Positions 17,032 through 25,885 of a stretch of 64,000 bases of DNA are shown here, in pieces. Origin of the DNA: Streptomyces typhae (GTDB taxonomy: Bacteria; Actinomycetota; Actinomycetes; Streptomycetales; Streptomycetaceae); assembly GCF_009755605.1 (NCBI RefSeq), contig NZ_WPNZ01000005.1, positions 1-64,000 on the forward strand, given 5' to 3'. The notes below the pieces were generated by a model, which was given only the letters and a program-made list of their open reading frames with translations, was not told the origin of the DNA and ran no database searches. How positions within the stretch are numbered: the first letter of the stretch is position 1; each line of letters opens with the position of its first letter. The translations under genes were made by a program, and so were the position numbers.

Positions 17032-17922
17032 CTAGGTCCCGGACATACAGGGCTGGCTCCCGGGCATACAGGGCTGGCTCCCGGACATGGCGGGCTCCGC
17101 CGCGGCGAACAGGCGCAGCAGGCGGGCGACCTCGACGGCCATCGCCTCCCGGCCCGGACCGACGTAGCGGCGCGGGTCGACGACGGCGGGGTCGGCGTCG
17201 AGGACGGCGCGCACGGCCGCGGTGAAGACGGTGTTGAGGTGCGTCGAGATGTTGACCTTCCGGATGCCGGCGGCCGCGGCGGCGGCCAGCGTCGCGTCGT
17301 CGGCGCCGGACGAACCGTGCAGGACCAGCGGCACCCGCACGGCGGCGCGCAGCGCGCGGACGAGGTCGAGGTCGATACGGGCGGTGCGCTCGGTCATGTG
17401 GTGGGACGTGCCGACGGCGACGGCGAGGGCGTCGACGCCGGTGTCGGCCACGAAGCGGGCCGCCTCGTCGGGGTCCGTGCGCACCCCGGGGGCGTGCGCG
17501 CCGTTCTTGCCGCCGATCTCACCGAGTTCGGCCTCGACGAACACGCCCCGGGAGCGGCAGAGGTCCGCGATGGAGCGGGTGCGGGCGACGTTCTCCTCCC
17601 AGGGGAGATGGGCGCCGTCGTACATCACGGAGGTGAAGCCGAGCGCGACGGCCTCCTCGACGAGGTCGGGGCGTGTCGCGTGGTCCAGGTGGAGGGCGAC
17701 GGGCACGGCGGCGGCCGTGGCGGCGGAGCGGGCGGCCGCGGTGAGCGGGGCCAGGGCGCCGTGGTGGGCGACCGCGTTCTCGCTGATCTGGAGGATCACG
17801 GGCAGCCGGGCCTGTTCGGCTCCGGTCAGAACGGCTTCCAACTGCTCGATGAGGGCGCCGTTGAAGGCGCCGACCGCGGCGGTCGTGGTGCGGAGCATGT
17901 CGTGCGGGGTGACCAGGGGCAT
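17032..17922 (-). CDS. Class II aldolase, tagatose-bisphosphate type
   Basis: A 296-residue zinc aldolase of the FbaA/GatY/KbaY family. Zinc and catalytic residues are visible: VALHLDHATRPDLVEE (Asp and His), AVAVGTSHH (His) and VPLVLHGSSGADD (His). Such enzymes split fructose-1,6- or tagatose-1,6-bisphosphate. It closes the leftward sugar operon; with a SIS isomerase and PfkB kinase upstream, tagatose-1,6-bisphosphate is the likelier substrate (inference). The C-terminus carries an odd repeated tail, SGSQPCMPGSQPCMSGT, produced by a 21-base tandem repeat. Confidence 0.85.
   Translation of the reverse strand: MPLVTPHDMLRTTTAAVGAFNGALIEQLEAVLTGAEQARLPVILQISENAVAHHGALAPLTAAARSAATAAAVPVALHLDHATRPDLVEEAVALGFTSVMYDGAHLPWEENVARTRSIADLCRSRGVFVEAELGEIGGKNGAHAPGVRTDPDEAARFVADTGVDALAVAVGTSHHMTERTARIDLDLVRALRAAVRVPLVLHGSSGADDATLAAAAAAGIRKVNISTHLNTVFTAAVRAVLDADPAVVDPRRYVGPGREAMAVEVARLLRLFAAAEPAMSGSQPCMPGSQPCMSGT
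17044..17085 (-). repeat. 21-base tandem repeat at the aldolase 3' end
   Basis: CATACAGGGCTGGCTCCCGG recurs with a period of 21 bases at 17044 and 17065, inside the last codons of the aldolase gene. The period is a multiple of three, so the frame is kept and each unit adds seven residues (GSQPCMP/S). Confidence 0.85.
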
Positions 17923-18079
17923 GGCGTGCGTTCCAGTTCCAGGGGTCGGCGTGGCCCGGGTGGGTGCCGGGCGTGGTGGGCGCGGGGCGTTCTCGGCGGC
18001 GGAGTCGGGACCCGGCCCGTCGTGTGCGGACGACGGGCCGGGAGTCTTGAGCGAGCGCTCTGCCGCCGGGCGAGGGCCG

Positions 18080-18958
18080 CTAGGCGAGGACGACGGACCG
18101 CGTCAGGTGCGCGGGCCGGTCGGGGTCGCGCCCCGCGTCCTCCGCGAGCCGCACGGCGACCCGCTGGGCGAGTACGAGTTCGGCGACGGGGTCGAGCTGG
18201 GCCCGGCGCAGATGGGCGCCGGTGGCCTCGACGCGGTCGGCGAGTTCGGCGGGCAGCGGGGACAGACTCCACACGGCCCGGCCGGGCCCCGCCACCGCGA
18301 TGGGCCCGTGCCGGTACTCCATGACCAGGTACGACTCGGTCCAGCGCGCCGCCGCCTCGCGCACCTTGAGCGCGGCCTCGTGGGCGAGCCCCGCGTGCCA
18401 GCCGTCGCCGAGGAACGTGATCTGCTCCGCCTGCAGGAGCTCCGGGTCGAGCGGCGCCTCCAGGGCGGTGACGAGGTCCTGCCGGGCCTGCTCGACGGAG
18501 TGCCCCAAGTGGGCGAGGAGCAGTATCAGTTGGGTGGTGGGATAGCGGGTCTGGACGACGGACTGCTCGTCGGCTCCGGCGAGCACGACCACGTCGTGGG
18601 CCGCCTTCGCGGCGGGGGAGTCCGCCACCGCGGTGATCGTGGTGATCCGCGTCGTGGGGTCGGCCGAGGCGAGGGCGGTGAGGATCTCGGTGGTGGTGCC
18701 GGAGCGGGTCAGGGCGATGATCCGGTCGTAGCGGCGGTGCAGCCGGGCCGCCGACGCGGGGAAGGCGTCGGTCGGCCCGTGCCCGCTGTCCTCGCGCAGA
18801 TGAGCGTAGGCCTGGGCCATGAACCACGATGTGCCGCAGCCGATCACGGCGACGTGCTCACCCTTGGCGGGCAGCGCGGGGGCGTGCGCGGACAGCTGGT
18901 CCAGTACGTCGTCCCAGCACTGCGGCTGGCTGGCGATCTCCTGGCTCGTGAGTGACAT
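18080..18958 (-). CDS. SIS-domain sugar isomerase/deaminase (AgaS-like)
   Basis: A 292-residue protein with two SIS domains: AVIGCGTSWFMAQAYAHLRE and ALTRSGTTTEIL (S-x-S-G-x-T type phosphosugar site) in the first, ITFLGDGWHAGLAHEAALKV and LVMEYRHGPIA in the second. This matches AgaS and the isomerase half of GlmS, which act on amino-sugar 6-phosphates. In a galactosamine route it would convert galactosamine-6-phosphate to tagatose-6-phosphate and ammonia. ATG 18958 (MSLTSQEIASQPQCW) is chosen from the family start; there is no clear ribosome binding site. The region before it is repeat-rich. Confidence 0.85.
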   Translation of the reverse strand: MSLTSQEIASQPQCWDDVLDQLSAHAPALPAKGEHVAVIGCGTSWFMAQAYAHLREDSGHGPTDAFPASAARLHRRYDRIIALTRSGTTTEILTALASADPTTRITTITAVADSPAAKAAHDVVVLAGADEQSVVQTRYPTTQLILLLAHLGHSVEQARQDLVTALEAPLDPELLQAEQITFLGDGWHAGLAHEAALKVREAAARWTESYLVMEYRHGPIAVAGPGRAVWSLSPLPAELADRVEATGAHLRRAQLDPVAELVLAQRVAVRLAEDAGRDPDRPAHLTRSVVLA

Positions 18959-18988
18959 GAGGTGCTGTTTCCCGTTCTTCGTGAGGGT

Positions 18989-19061
18989 TTTCGTGCGGGG
19001 TTCCGTGCGGGGTTCCGTGCGGGGTCTTCTGTCTGTACGTGGTCTTCTGTACGTGGTCTTC
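18989..19061. repeat. Short tandem repeats between SIS and GH4 genes
   Basis: TTCCGTGCGGGG occurs about three times with a 12-base period, followed by two copies of TCTTCTG(TCTG)TACGTGG. The block fills most of the 127-base gap and replaces any recognisable ribosome binding site for the SIS gene. Confidence 0.75.
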
Positions 19062-19085
19062 CGCACGGGTTCTTGCGCGGGCGGG

Positions 19086-20426
19086 TCAGGAGCCGCTCGC
19101 GGTGCCCGACGGCGCGGGGTCGGCCAGGGTGACGCGCAGCGACGGCTGGAGCAGCTCCCCGTGGGCCCGCACCATGTCGTCGCACAGTTGCCAGATCCGG
19201 TCCACGGTGAGCGTGGCCGCGGTGGCCGGGTCGGTCATGGCGGCGTGCCGGATGTGGCGCGGCTCGTCGTCGAGCGCGGCGCGCACGACCAGGTCGTTCA
19301 TGCTGAGGTAGGTGCGGTTGAGGGCGGCGAGCTGCGGCGGCAGCGTGCCGGCGCGGGTGGGCTGGATGCCGGACGCGTCGACGAGGCAGGGCACCTCGAC
19401 CACGCCGTGCGCGGGGAGGTTGTCGATGAGGCCGCCGTTGGGGACGTTGCCGTAGACGGTGCGGGGGGTGCCGGTGACCATGCTGTGGATGATCTGCGGC
19501 GCGTACTCCATGGTGCCCTCGACGGTGAGCGGGGCGTTCGCGGCCAGGGCCTCGCGGGTCCTGTGGTACTCGGCGACGTTCTCCTCGACGATGTCGAGGT
19601 AGGCGCCGACCGGCAGCCGCAGCCGGTCGATCTCGCTGTCGTGGTGCAGGTACCAGGGCACGTACTCGGAGGAGTGCTCGCTGGTCTCGGTCGGGTAGTA
19701 GCCGAGCCGCCGGTACATGTCCACGCGCACGCGGCGCCGCAGCTGCTCGTCCCCGGCGACGAGCGCGTCCAGGCGCGGGTAGAGGTCCTGCCCCTGGTGC
19801 TCGAAGCGCAGCACCCAGGCCTGGTGGTTGACGCCGGCCGCCCGGTAGGTGATCTCCTCGTAGGGGACGTCCACCAGCTTGGCCAGGTCCTGCATGGTCC
19901 AGTACACGGAGTGGCACAGGCCGACGACCCGCGTCAGACCGGTGGCCTGCGTGAGGTACTGGACGTTCATGGCCATCGGGTTGGTGTAGTTGAGCAGCCA
20001 CGCGTCGGGGCACACCTCCGCGATGTCCTCGCCGAGCTGCTTGAGGAACGGGAAGGTGCGCAGGGCGCGGAAGATGCCGCCGACGCCCAGGGTGTCGCCG
20101 ATGGTCTGGCGCAGCCCGTACCGGGCGGGGACGTCGAAGTCGGTGCGGGTGGCCTCACCCATGCCGATCTGCACGATGTTGATGACGAAGTCGGCGTCGG
20201 TCAGGGCCGCGCGGCGGTCGCTGTGCGCGGTGACGCGGGCGTCGGCGTCGCGTTCCCGCGCGATGAAGCGGGCCGCGGCCTCGGCGGTGGCGAGCCGTTC
20301 GGCGTCGATGTCGTGCAGCGCTATGTGGGCGTGCTTCAGCTCGGGGAAGGCGAAGAGGTCGGCGAGCAGGCCCTGGGTGAAGACGACGCTGCCGGCGCCG
20401 ATGAAGGCGATCTTGGGGTGGGTCAT
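19086..20426 (-). CDS. Glycoside hydrolase family 4, alpha-galactosidase type
   Basis: A 446-residue NAD- and metal-dependent GH4 enzyme. The N-terminal NAD motif is IAFIGAGSVVFTQGLLADL; the metal-binding cysteine lies in VVGLCHSVYW and the histidine in AAGVNHQAW. The CHS signature is that of alpha-glycosidases such as MelA rather than of 6-phospho-beta-glucosidases (CNVP). It should therefore cleave an alpha-linked sugar in the cytoplasm. The ATG overlaps the stop of the kinase gene (ATGA, 20423-20426). In context the substrate could be alpha-galactosamine oligomers, which is inference. Confidence 0.9.
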   Translation of the reverse strand: MTHPKIAFIGAGSVVFTQGLLADLFAFPELKHAHIALHDIDAERLATAEAAARFIARERDADARVTAHSDRRAALTDADFVINIVQIGMGEATRTDFDVPARYGLRQTIGDTLGVGGIFRALRTFPFLKQLGEDIAEVCPDAWLLNYTNPMAMNVQYLTQATGLTRVVGLCHSVYWTMQDLAKLVDVPYEEITYRAAGVNHQAWVLRFEHQGQDLYPRLDALVAGDEQLRRRVRVDMYRRLGYYPTETSEHSSEYVPWYLHHDSEIDRLRLPVGAYLDIVEENVAEYHRTREALAANAPLTVEGTMEYAPQIIHSMVTGTPRTVYGNVPNGGLIDNLPAHGVVEVPCLVDASGIQPTRAGTLPPQLAALNRTYLSMNDLVVRAALDDEPRHIRHAAMTDPATAATLTVDRIWQLCDDMVRAHGELLQPSLRVTLADPAPSGTASGS

Positions 20427-21379
20427 GAGACGTGTGCTCCGCTGAGGGTGGTGTGGGCGAGGACTTCGTCCCACGTGGGCTGGGCTGCGGTACCGCCGGG
20501 GGCCCTCGTGGAGAGGGCGCCGCACACGGCTGCGAACCGCAGTGCTTCGTGCGGCGGTCGACCGTGCAGGGTGGCGGCGACGAAGCCGGCGTCGAAGCTG
20601 TCTCCGGCGCCGACGGTGTCCTGGGGAGTGAGGGTCGGGGCGGGTGCGGTGGCGAGGGTCCGGCCGTCGTGGCACAGGGCGCCCTCGGCACCGTTCTTGA
20701 CGACCACCAGCGGGACGCGGGCGGCGAGGAGTTCGGCGGCGTGCTGAGGGGACGGGGTCCCGGGGCCCGCCAGACACAGGGCCTCCTGGGCGTTGGGCAG
20801 CAGGATGTCGGTCTCGGCGAGCACCGCGTCGAGGGCGGCCCGGTCCCAGGCCCCGGTCGGGACGTCCTGGGTGTCGAGGGAGGTGGTGGCGTCGTGGGCG
20901 CGGGCCGTGCGCAGCAGGCCCGGCAGATCCGCGGCGAGGCGGGGCTGGAGGAAGTAGGACGCGCAGTGCACGTGTCGGCTGCGGGTCAGCAGGTCGTCGG
21001 GCACGTCGCGGCCGGAGGTGGCGGTGAGGCTGCCGGGCGCGGTGAGGACGGCGCGGTCGTCGCCGCGGGTGAGCACGACGGTCAGGGGGGTGGACAGGTC
21101 GGGGTCGAGGGTCAGGGCGTGGGTGTCGACGCCGCGGTCGGCGAGGGCGTCCCGGACGTAGCGGCCGGCGTCGTCGTCCCCCACGAGGCCGGCGAACGCC
21201 ACCTTCAGACCGAGGCGCGCGGCACCGCACGCCATGATCGCGGCGGATCCCCCGAGGACGAGGGAGCCGGAGTCGATGAGCTGCTCGCGCTGGCCGAACG
21301 CGAGCGGGTCGGTGAGCGGGCCGAGGACGACATCGGGGTTGGCGTCCCCGATGACGAGCAGGTCGTAGGCGGGCGGCAT
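20423..21379 (-). CDS. PfkB-family sugar kinase
   Basis: A 318-residue ribokinase-fold kinase. Motifs are the N-terminal LLVIGDANPDVVLG, the sugar-binding GGSAAIMACGAARLG, VVKNGAEGAL and the C-terminal DTVGAGDSFDAGF with the catalytic Asp. Candidates are phosphorylation of the imported sugar or of tagatose-6-phosphate. GAAGGA lies 6 bases before the ATG, and the stop overlaps the start of the GH4 gene, so the two are coupled. Confidence 0.9.
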   Translation of the reverse strand: MPPAYDLLVIGDANPDVVLGPLTDPLAFGQREQLIDSGSLVLGGSAAIMACGAARLGLKVAFAGLVGDDDAGRYVRDALADRGVDTHALTLDPDLSTPLTVVLTRGDDRAVLTAPGSLTATSGRDVPDDLLTRSRHVHCASYFLQPRLAADLPGLLRTARAHDATTSLDTQDVPTGAWDRAALDAVLAETDILLPNAQEALCLAGPGTPSPQHAAELLAARVPLVVVKNGAEGALCHDGRTLATAPAPTLTPQDTVGAGDSFDAGFVAATLHGRPPHEALRFAAVCGALSTRAPGGTAAQPTWDEVLAHTTLSGAHVS

Positions 21380-21483
21380 CGCGGTCCTTCGGGTCGTACG
21401 GAAAAGCGGGAGCGTGGAGAGACGATGGGGAAGTGGACGAAGGGAGCGTGGAGGAAGGGGCGTGGAGGAACGGTCGGGGCCGG

Positions 21484-22371
21484 TCAGCCCTTGAGGCCGC
21501 TGGAGGTCACCGACCGGATGAACGCCTTCTGCGCGAACAGGAACGCGACGAGCACCGGAAGCACGGTGAGCACATTGCCGGCCATCACGGCGGACCAGCG
21601 GGTGTGGTGCTGCCCCTGGAACGTGGTCAGGCCCAGCTGCAGCGTGTACTGGGTGTCGTGGTTGATGGCGATCAGTGGCCAGGTCAGGTCGTTCCACGTG
21701 GTCAGGAAGGTCAGGACCGCGACGGTGGCGAGCGCGGGCCGGGCCAGCGGAAGCACGATCGACCACAGCACCCGCAGCCGTGAGCAGCCGTCGATCCAGG
21801 CGGCCTCCTCCAGTTCCCTGGGCAGCGACAGGAAGAACTGCCGCAGCAGGAACACCGCGAACGGTGTGACCAGCGAGGGCACGATCAGCGCGCCGAGGGT
21901 GTCGATGAGCCCGAGCTTCTTCATCACCAGGAAGGTGGGGATCATCGTGAGCTGGAAGGGGACCGCCATCGTCGCCAGCATCAGCACGAGCAGCACCCGG
22001 GAGCCCGCGAACCGCATCCGGGCGAACGCGTAGCCGCCGAGCGAGCCGAACACGAGGTTCGAGGTCACCGCGACCGCGGAGACGATCACCGAGTTGAGCA
22101 GCCAGCGCGGGAACATGGCGTTGCCGAGGACGTAGCTGTACCCGCCGAGGTCGATCTGCGAGGGCCACAGCGCGGGCGGGAAGCGGTTGATCTCCGCGTT
22201 GGACATCACCGAGCTGAGTAGCAGCCACAGCAGGGGCACCGCGAACAGCAGGGCAAGCGGCGCGAGCAGCAGATGCCAGGCGATGAACGGCAGATGGCGG
22301 CGGCGTCGCGAGGCGGGCACCGCGGCCGGACGGGAGGTCACGGGCGAGGAGCGTGTCGTAGTCACGGTCAC
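21484..22371 (-). CDS. Carbohydrate ABC transporter permease, MalG type
   Basis: A 295-residue permease with six predicted helices and the EAA loop LPRELEEAAWIDGCSRLRVL, which contacts the ATPase. The GTG start overlaps the stop of the MalF-type gene by four bases (GTGA, 22368-22371). It forms the membrane channel with that protein. No ATPase gene is present in the locus; Streptomyces sugar importers commonly share the ATPase MsiK encoded elsewhere. Confidence 0.92.
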   Translation of the reverse strand: MTVTTTRSSPVTSRPAAVPASRRRRHLPFIAWHLLLAPLALLFAVPLLWLLLSSVMSNAEINRFPPALWPSQIDLGGYSYVLGNAMFPRWLLNSVIVSAVAVTSNLVFGSLGGYAFARMRFAGSRVLLVLMLATMAVPFQLTMIPTFLVMKKLGLIDTLGALIVPSLVTPFAVFLLRQFFLSLPRELEEAAWIDGCSRLRVLWSIVLPLARPALATVAVLTFLTTWNDLTWPLIAINHDTQYTLQLGLTTFQGQHHTRWSAVMAGNVLTVLPVLVAFLFAQKAFIRSVTSSGLKG

Positions 22372-23321
22372 GGGGCGGCTGCTTTCGTACGAGGGGTGCG
22401 GTCGCGGCTGCGCAGCGCGCGCATCACGACGGCCAGGACGAGGAGCGCCACCGCGAGGACGTAGGCGGCCGCGGCGCCGTATCCGGCGGTGAACTCCTTG
22501 AAGGCCTGCTCCCAGATGAAGTAGACGATCACGGTGGTGGAGCCGAGCGGTCCGCCCTTGGTGGTGACGTACACGAGGTCGAAGACCTGGAGGGCCTGGA
22601 TGGTCTGCCACAGGAGCAGGAACACGCTCACCGGCGACAGGGCGGGCAGCGTCACGTGCCGAAGGAGTTGGAAGCGCCCCGCGCCGTCCAGGCGGGCCGC
22701 CTCGATCAGGGACTGGTCCACGTCCTGGAGCGCGGCCAGATAGATGACGGTGCACAGCCCCGTACCGCTCCACAGGGTGATGGCGACCAGGACGAACAGT
22801 GCCTGTGACGGGTCGGTGAGGAAGCCCTGCGGCGAGATGCCCAGATGGTGCAGGACGGAGTTGGCCGCGCCGAACTCCGGGTCGAGGATGAAGGAGAACA
22901 GCACGCCCTGCGCCGTGGCGGAGATGACGAACGGCACGAAGAACAAGGTCCGGTAGAGACCGACGAAGCGGATGCGCCGGTTCAGTACGAGGGCGAGGGC
23001 GAGCCCGAAGGCGATGCTCAGGGGTACGTAGAGCACGGTGTAGACGACGGTGTTCTTGACCGCCTGGTGGAAGTTCGGGTCCTCGCGCAGGGCCCGGTAG
23101 TTGTCGAGGCCCACCCAGCGGCTGGGCGTGACGAGGTCGTTGGCCTGGAAGGACAGCAGCAGCGACCAGACGACGGGCAGGACGCTCAGGCCGAGGATGA
23201 CCAGGACCGCGGGGGAGACGAACGCCCAGGCGGTGGCGGCCTCGCCGCGGCGCCGACGGCGCAGGGCACGCGCGTGGGAGCCGTCCTGCGGCATGGTCAG
23301 CGGGGTGGGAAGTCGGGGCAT
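22368..23321 (-). CDS. Carbohydrate ABC transporter permease, MalF type
   Basis: A 317-residue permease. After a basic N-terminus (ARALRRRRRGEAATAW) come six helices; the EAA loop is VDQSLIEAARLDGAGRFQLL followed by RHVTLPALSPV. It pairs with the MalG-type protein, whose start codon overlaps its stop. The binding-protein gene ends 9 bases upstream, so the three importer genes are one transcript. Confidence 0.92.
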   Translation of the reverse strand: MPRLPTPLTMPQDGSHARALRRRRRGEAATAWAFVSPAVLVILGLSVLPVVWSLLLSFQANDLVTPSRWVGLDNYRALREDPNFHQAVKNTVVYTVLYVPLSIAFGLALALVLNRRIRFVGLYRTLFFVPFVISATAQGVLFSFILDPEFGAANSVLHHLGISPQGFLTDPSQALFVLVAITLWSGTGLCTVIYLAALQDVDQSLIEAARLDGAGRFQLLRHVTLPALSPVSVFLLLWQTIQALQVFDLVYVTTKGGPLGSTTVIVYFIWEQAFKEFTAGYGAAAAYVLAVALLVLAVVMRALRSRDRTPRTKAAAP

Positions 23322-23330
23322 GTCACGTCC

Positions 23331-24662
23331 TCAACGCGGTATCAGCAGGGCGGCGTTGGACTCGTCGGCGCAGGAGCGCACCGCGTCGGCCGGGCTCGCG
23401 CGGCCGAGCAGCACGGAGACGATGGCCTGGCCGAGCGAGCGGGAGACGCGCGGGTAGGCGGGGTGCACCGGGCGCACCCGGGCGGAGGGGACCGCTTCGG
23501 TGAACACCGTCAGGCCCGGGGTGCGCTCGGCGTGCTTGCGCCAGGCGGGGCGGTCCTCGCTGCGGCGGCTCAGCGGGAGGCTGCCGGCCCGGACGTCCCA
23601 CTGGTTGTCCTGGGCGGGCTGGATCAGCCAGCTGACGAAGGTCTTCGCGGCCTCGGAGCGGGCCTCGCCGTTGTCGAACAGGGTCCAGGTGTCGGGACCC
23701 GAGATGGTGACGGGGCGGCCGCTGAAGCTGGGCAGCGGCACCACGTGGTAGTCCATCTCGGCCTGCTGGATGTCCGGCAGCTGCCACGGCGCGGTCATCA
23801 CCATCCCCATCCGGCCGGACAGGAAGACCTGGTACATCTGCTCGCTGCCGGGCTTGGGGTCGATGTAGACGCTTCGGTCGCGCGCCAGCTTCTCGACGAC
23901 CTCCAGGGCGCGTACGCCCGCCTTGGTGAAACCGATGTGCTTTCCGTCCTCGGCGATCACCTCACCGCCCAGGTCCCACACCATCGGCCACAGCCGCCAC
24001 ACGGTGTCCTCGTCGCCGGTGCCGGGCCAGCCGGTGCCGAACCGGCCCTTGGCCTTGTCGGTGAGGCGGCGCGCGGTGTCGGTGAACTCGTCCCAGGTCC
24101 AGCCCGCCTCCGGCAGGTCGACCCCGGCGTCGGCGAACACCTTCTTGTTGCAGACCACGGCCAGGCAGTCCAGAAGGGCGGGCACGGCGCGGACCCGGCC
24201 GTTGATGGTCACGGCCTCCCGGGCCGGTGCCCAGTAGTTCCGCCACGGCGTCCCGCCCCCGCGCACGTGGTCGGTCAGGTCGACGACCTGCGGGCTGCGC
24301 GCCACGCTGGCCAGGTCGGAGCCGAAGACGTAGGCGATGTCGGGGTAGGAACCGGACGCGAGGGCCGCGGTGACCTTCTGCAGCATGGAGTCCGCGAGCA
24401 CGCCGCCGCCCAGGTCCACATGGATGTCCGGATGGCCGCGCTCGAACTCGGCGACGAGACCCTTGACGACCTTCGCGGCGATGTCCGTCTGCCCGTGCCA
24501 CATCTGGATGGTGACGCGTCCGTCGGCGCCGACGCCGTCGGCGGACCCCGTGCCGCAGCCGGCGGCCAGCGCGCCACCGGCCGCCACGAGCGCTCCGGCA
24601 CCGCCGGCGCGCAGCACGCTGCGTCGCGACGGCGCGCCTGGCGCACCGGGTACTGCAGTCAT
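23331..24662 (-). CDS. Sugar-binding lipoprotein of the ABC importer
   Basis: A 443-residue extracellular solute-binding protein (family 1). The signal has a twin-arginine motif (SRRSVLRAGGAG) and lipobox (LAAGC, Cys about residue 36), so it is a Tat-exported lipoprotein. The mature part has the usual VTIQMWHGQTDIAAKVVKG, GSYPDIAYVFGSDLASV and MVMTAPWQLPD. GGAGG lies 7 bases before ATG 24662. It is the first gene of the importer-catabolic operon and defines the imported sugar, which is not readable from sequence. Confidence 0.92.
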   Translation of the reverse strand: MTAVPGAPGAPSRRSVLRAGGAGALVAAGGALAAGCGTGSADGVGADGRVTIQMWHGQTDIAAKVVKGLVAEFERGHPDIHVDLGGGVLADSMLQKVTAALASGSYPDIAYVFGSDLASVARSPQVVDLTDHVRGGGTPWRNYWAPAREAVTINGRVRAVPALLDCLAVVCNKKVFADAGVDLPEAGWTWDEFTDTARRLTDKAKGRFGTGWPGTGDEDTVWRLWPMVWDLGGEVIAEDGKHIGFTKAGVRALEVVEKLARDRSVYIDPKPGSEQMYQVFLSGRMGMVMTAPWQLPDIQQAEMDYHVVPLPSFSGRPVTISGPDTWTLFDNGEARSEAAKTFVSWLIQPAQDNQWDVRAGSLPLSRRSEDRPAWRKHAERTPGLTVFTEAVPSARVRPVHPAYPRVSRSLGQAIVSVLLGRASPADAVRSCADESNAALLIPR

Positions 24663-24786
24663 CACAACCTCCAGGAGGGACGCGCGACCCGCCGGTCCCG
24701 GGGGTGTACGAGGGGATCCGGCAGGGGTGAAGAGGGCTGGGTGGGGTGGTGGCCGGGTTCCGGCGGCCCGGAACCCGGCGGCGGTG

Positions 24787-25605
24787 TCAGCAGGTCCTGC
24801 GGAGGTACTTACTGCTGCCGACGGGCGAGACGCCGACGTCACGACGGACGACGCTCAGCCGGTCGCCCCAGCCCGAGCAGGCCTTGCGCAGGCCCGCGGC
24901 CGAGTACTCGATGACGATGACGCGATCGCCGTACGCGGCCGTGTACTTGCCGCACTCGTCCCACTCGCCGCACTCCTCGGCGACGGCGAAGTCGAGCCCG
25001 GTCTCCTTGTGCGCCGCGGCCAGGCCCGGCGTGTTCTTCTGCGCGATGGCCAGGCCCTTCTTGTGGGCGTGCGCGGAGAGCAGCGAGACAAAGGACTTGG
25101 CGTGGCTCGCCTTCAGATACGAGGAGAAGCGGGTGTAGGTGTCGTAGTTGTCCGGCTCGACGGCCTGGAACCCCTTGTTCGCGCAGCCGTCGATCCAGCC
25201 GTTGACCTTGGCGGCGATCCGCTTGCGCTTGTCGGCCGTGCGGATGTCGAGGACGGCCTCGCCCCAGGTGTCGTCGTGGACGACCTTGCCGTTCCTGTCC
25301 CGCAGGAGCAGGTCGGCGTCCCAGTCCTTCTCCGCGCCGGGCTGTGCCTGGAAGGCGTTGACGTAGCAGAGGTTGTACAGGCCGGGCGCGGGGGCGGCCT
25401 TGTGGTCCCGGCTGACGACCTTGACGCCGGACGGCGGGGTGTAGGCGCCGCCGATCTGGTAGTCGAAGCCGGCGTGGGCCGGGGGCAGCGCGGGACCGGC
25501 CGCGCGGGCCGACGCCGTCGACGGTACGAGCAGACCGGCCGCCGCGGCGGCCGTACAGGCCACGGCCGCGGCCGTACTCCCGCGCACAACACGATTGAGG
25601 CTCAT
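24787..25605 (-). CDS. Secreted GH114-like endo-alpha-1,4-polygalactosaminidase
   Basis: A 272-residue protein with a Sec signal (about 1-33, ending near TASARA) and a GH114/TM1410-like barrel: AGFDYQIGGAYTPP, NAFQAQPG, GFQAVEPDNYDTYTRF, KKGLAIAQKNTPGL and FAVAEECGEWDECG are all family hallmarks. Characterised GH114 enzymes cut alpha-1,4-linked polygalactosamine. ATG 25605 has GGAG 7-8 bases upstream. It sits between the importer operon and the divergent DeoR gene, and would make oligomers for that importer. Activity is inferred from family and context. Confidence 0.8.
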   Translation of the reverse strand: MSLNRVVRGSTAAAVACTAAAAAGLLVPSTASARAAGPALPPAHAGFDYQIGGAYTPPSGVKVVSRDHKAAPAPGLYNLCYVNAFQAQPGAEKDWDADLLLRDRNGKVVHDDTWGEAVLDIRTADKRKRIAAKVNGWIDGCANKGFQAVEPDNYDTYTRFSSYLKASHAKSFVSLLSAHAHKKGLAIAQKNTPGLAAAHKETGLDFAVAEECGEWDECGKYTAAYGDRVIVIEYSAAGLRKACSGWGDRLSVVRRDVGVSPVGSSKYLRRTC

Positions 25606-25818
25606 CGGTGAGCTCCAGCTGTCGGAGGGCACGTCCCCGCCTCGGACCGAGAGCGGTCCTGGCGACTCAGTCCGGGCTCATGGCCGAGGCCAACTACCGG
25701 CTAGGCGTACCTCTGCGCCGAGTGCTCGACATCGGCGTTGCCAGGGAGTAAAGCGAGCGCGTTCAGCCATGTCAAGGGATCGGAATTGAGAGAACAGCCG
25801 TCAACTCACTCACAACCA

Positions 25819-25834
25819 CGCGCAATATTGCGCG
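25819..25834. promoter_or_regulatory. Perfect 16-base palindrome upstream of the DeoR gene
   Basis: CGCGCAATATTGCGCG is a perfect palindrome in the gap between the secreted hydrolase and the DeoR-family gene, with a related GCGCGATCCATGAGCG half-site 7 bases to the right. It is a strong candidate operator for the DeoR regulator. Confidence 0.65.
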
Positions 25835-25873
25835 ATCTCTGCGCGATCCATGAGCGAATCTGCTCGGCAGGGT

Positions 25874-25879
25874 TATGCT
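25874..25879 (+). promoter_or_regulatory. -10 element implying a leaderless DeoR mRNA
   Basis: TATGCT lies 6 bases before GTG 25886, the spacing at which transcription would begin at the start codon itself. No Shine-Dalgarno sequence precedes this GTG. Leaderless mRNAs of this form are common in Streptomyces. Confidence 0.45.
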
Positions 25880-25885
25880 CACCGC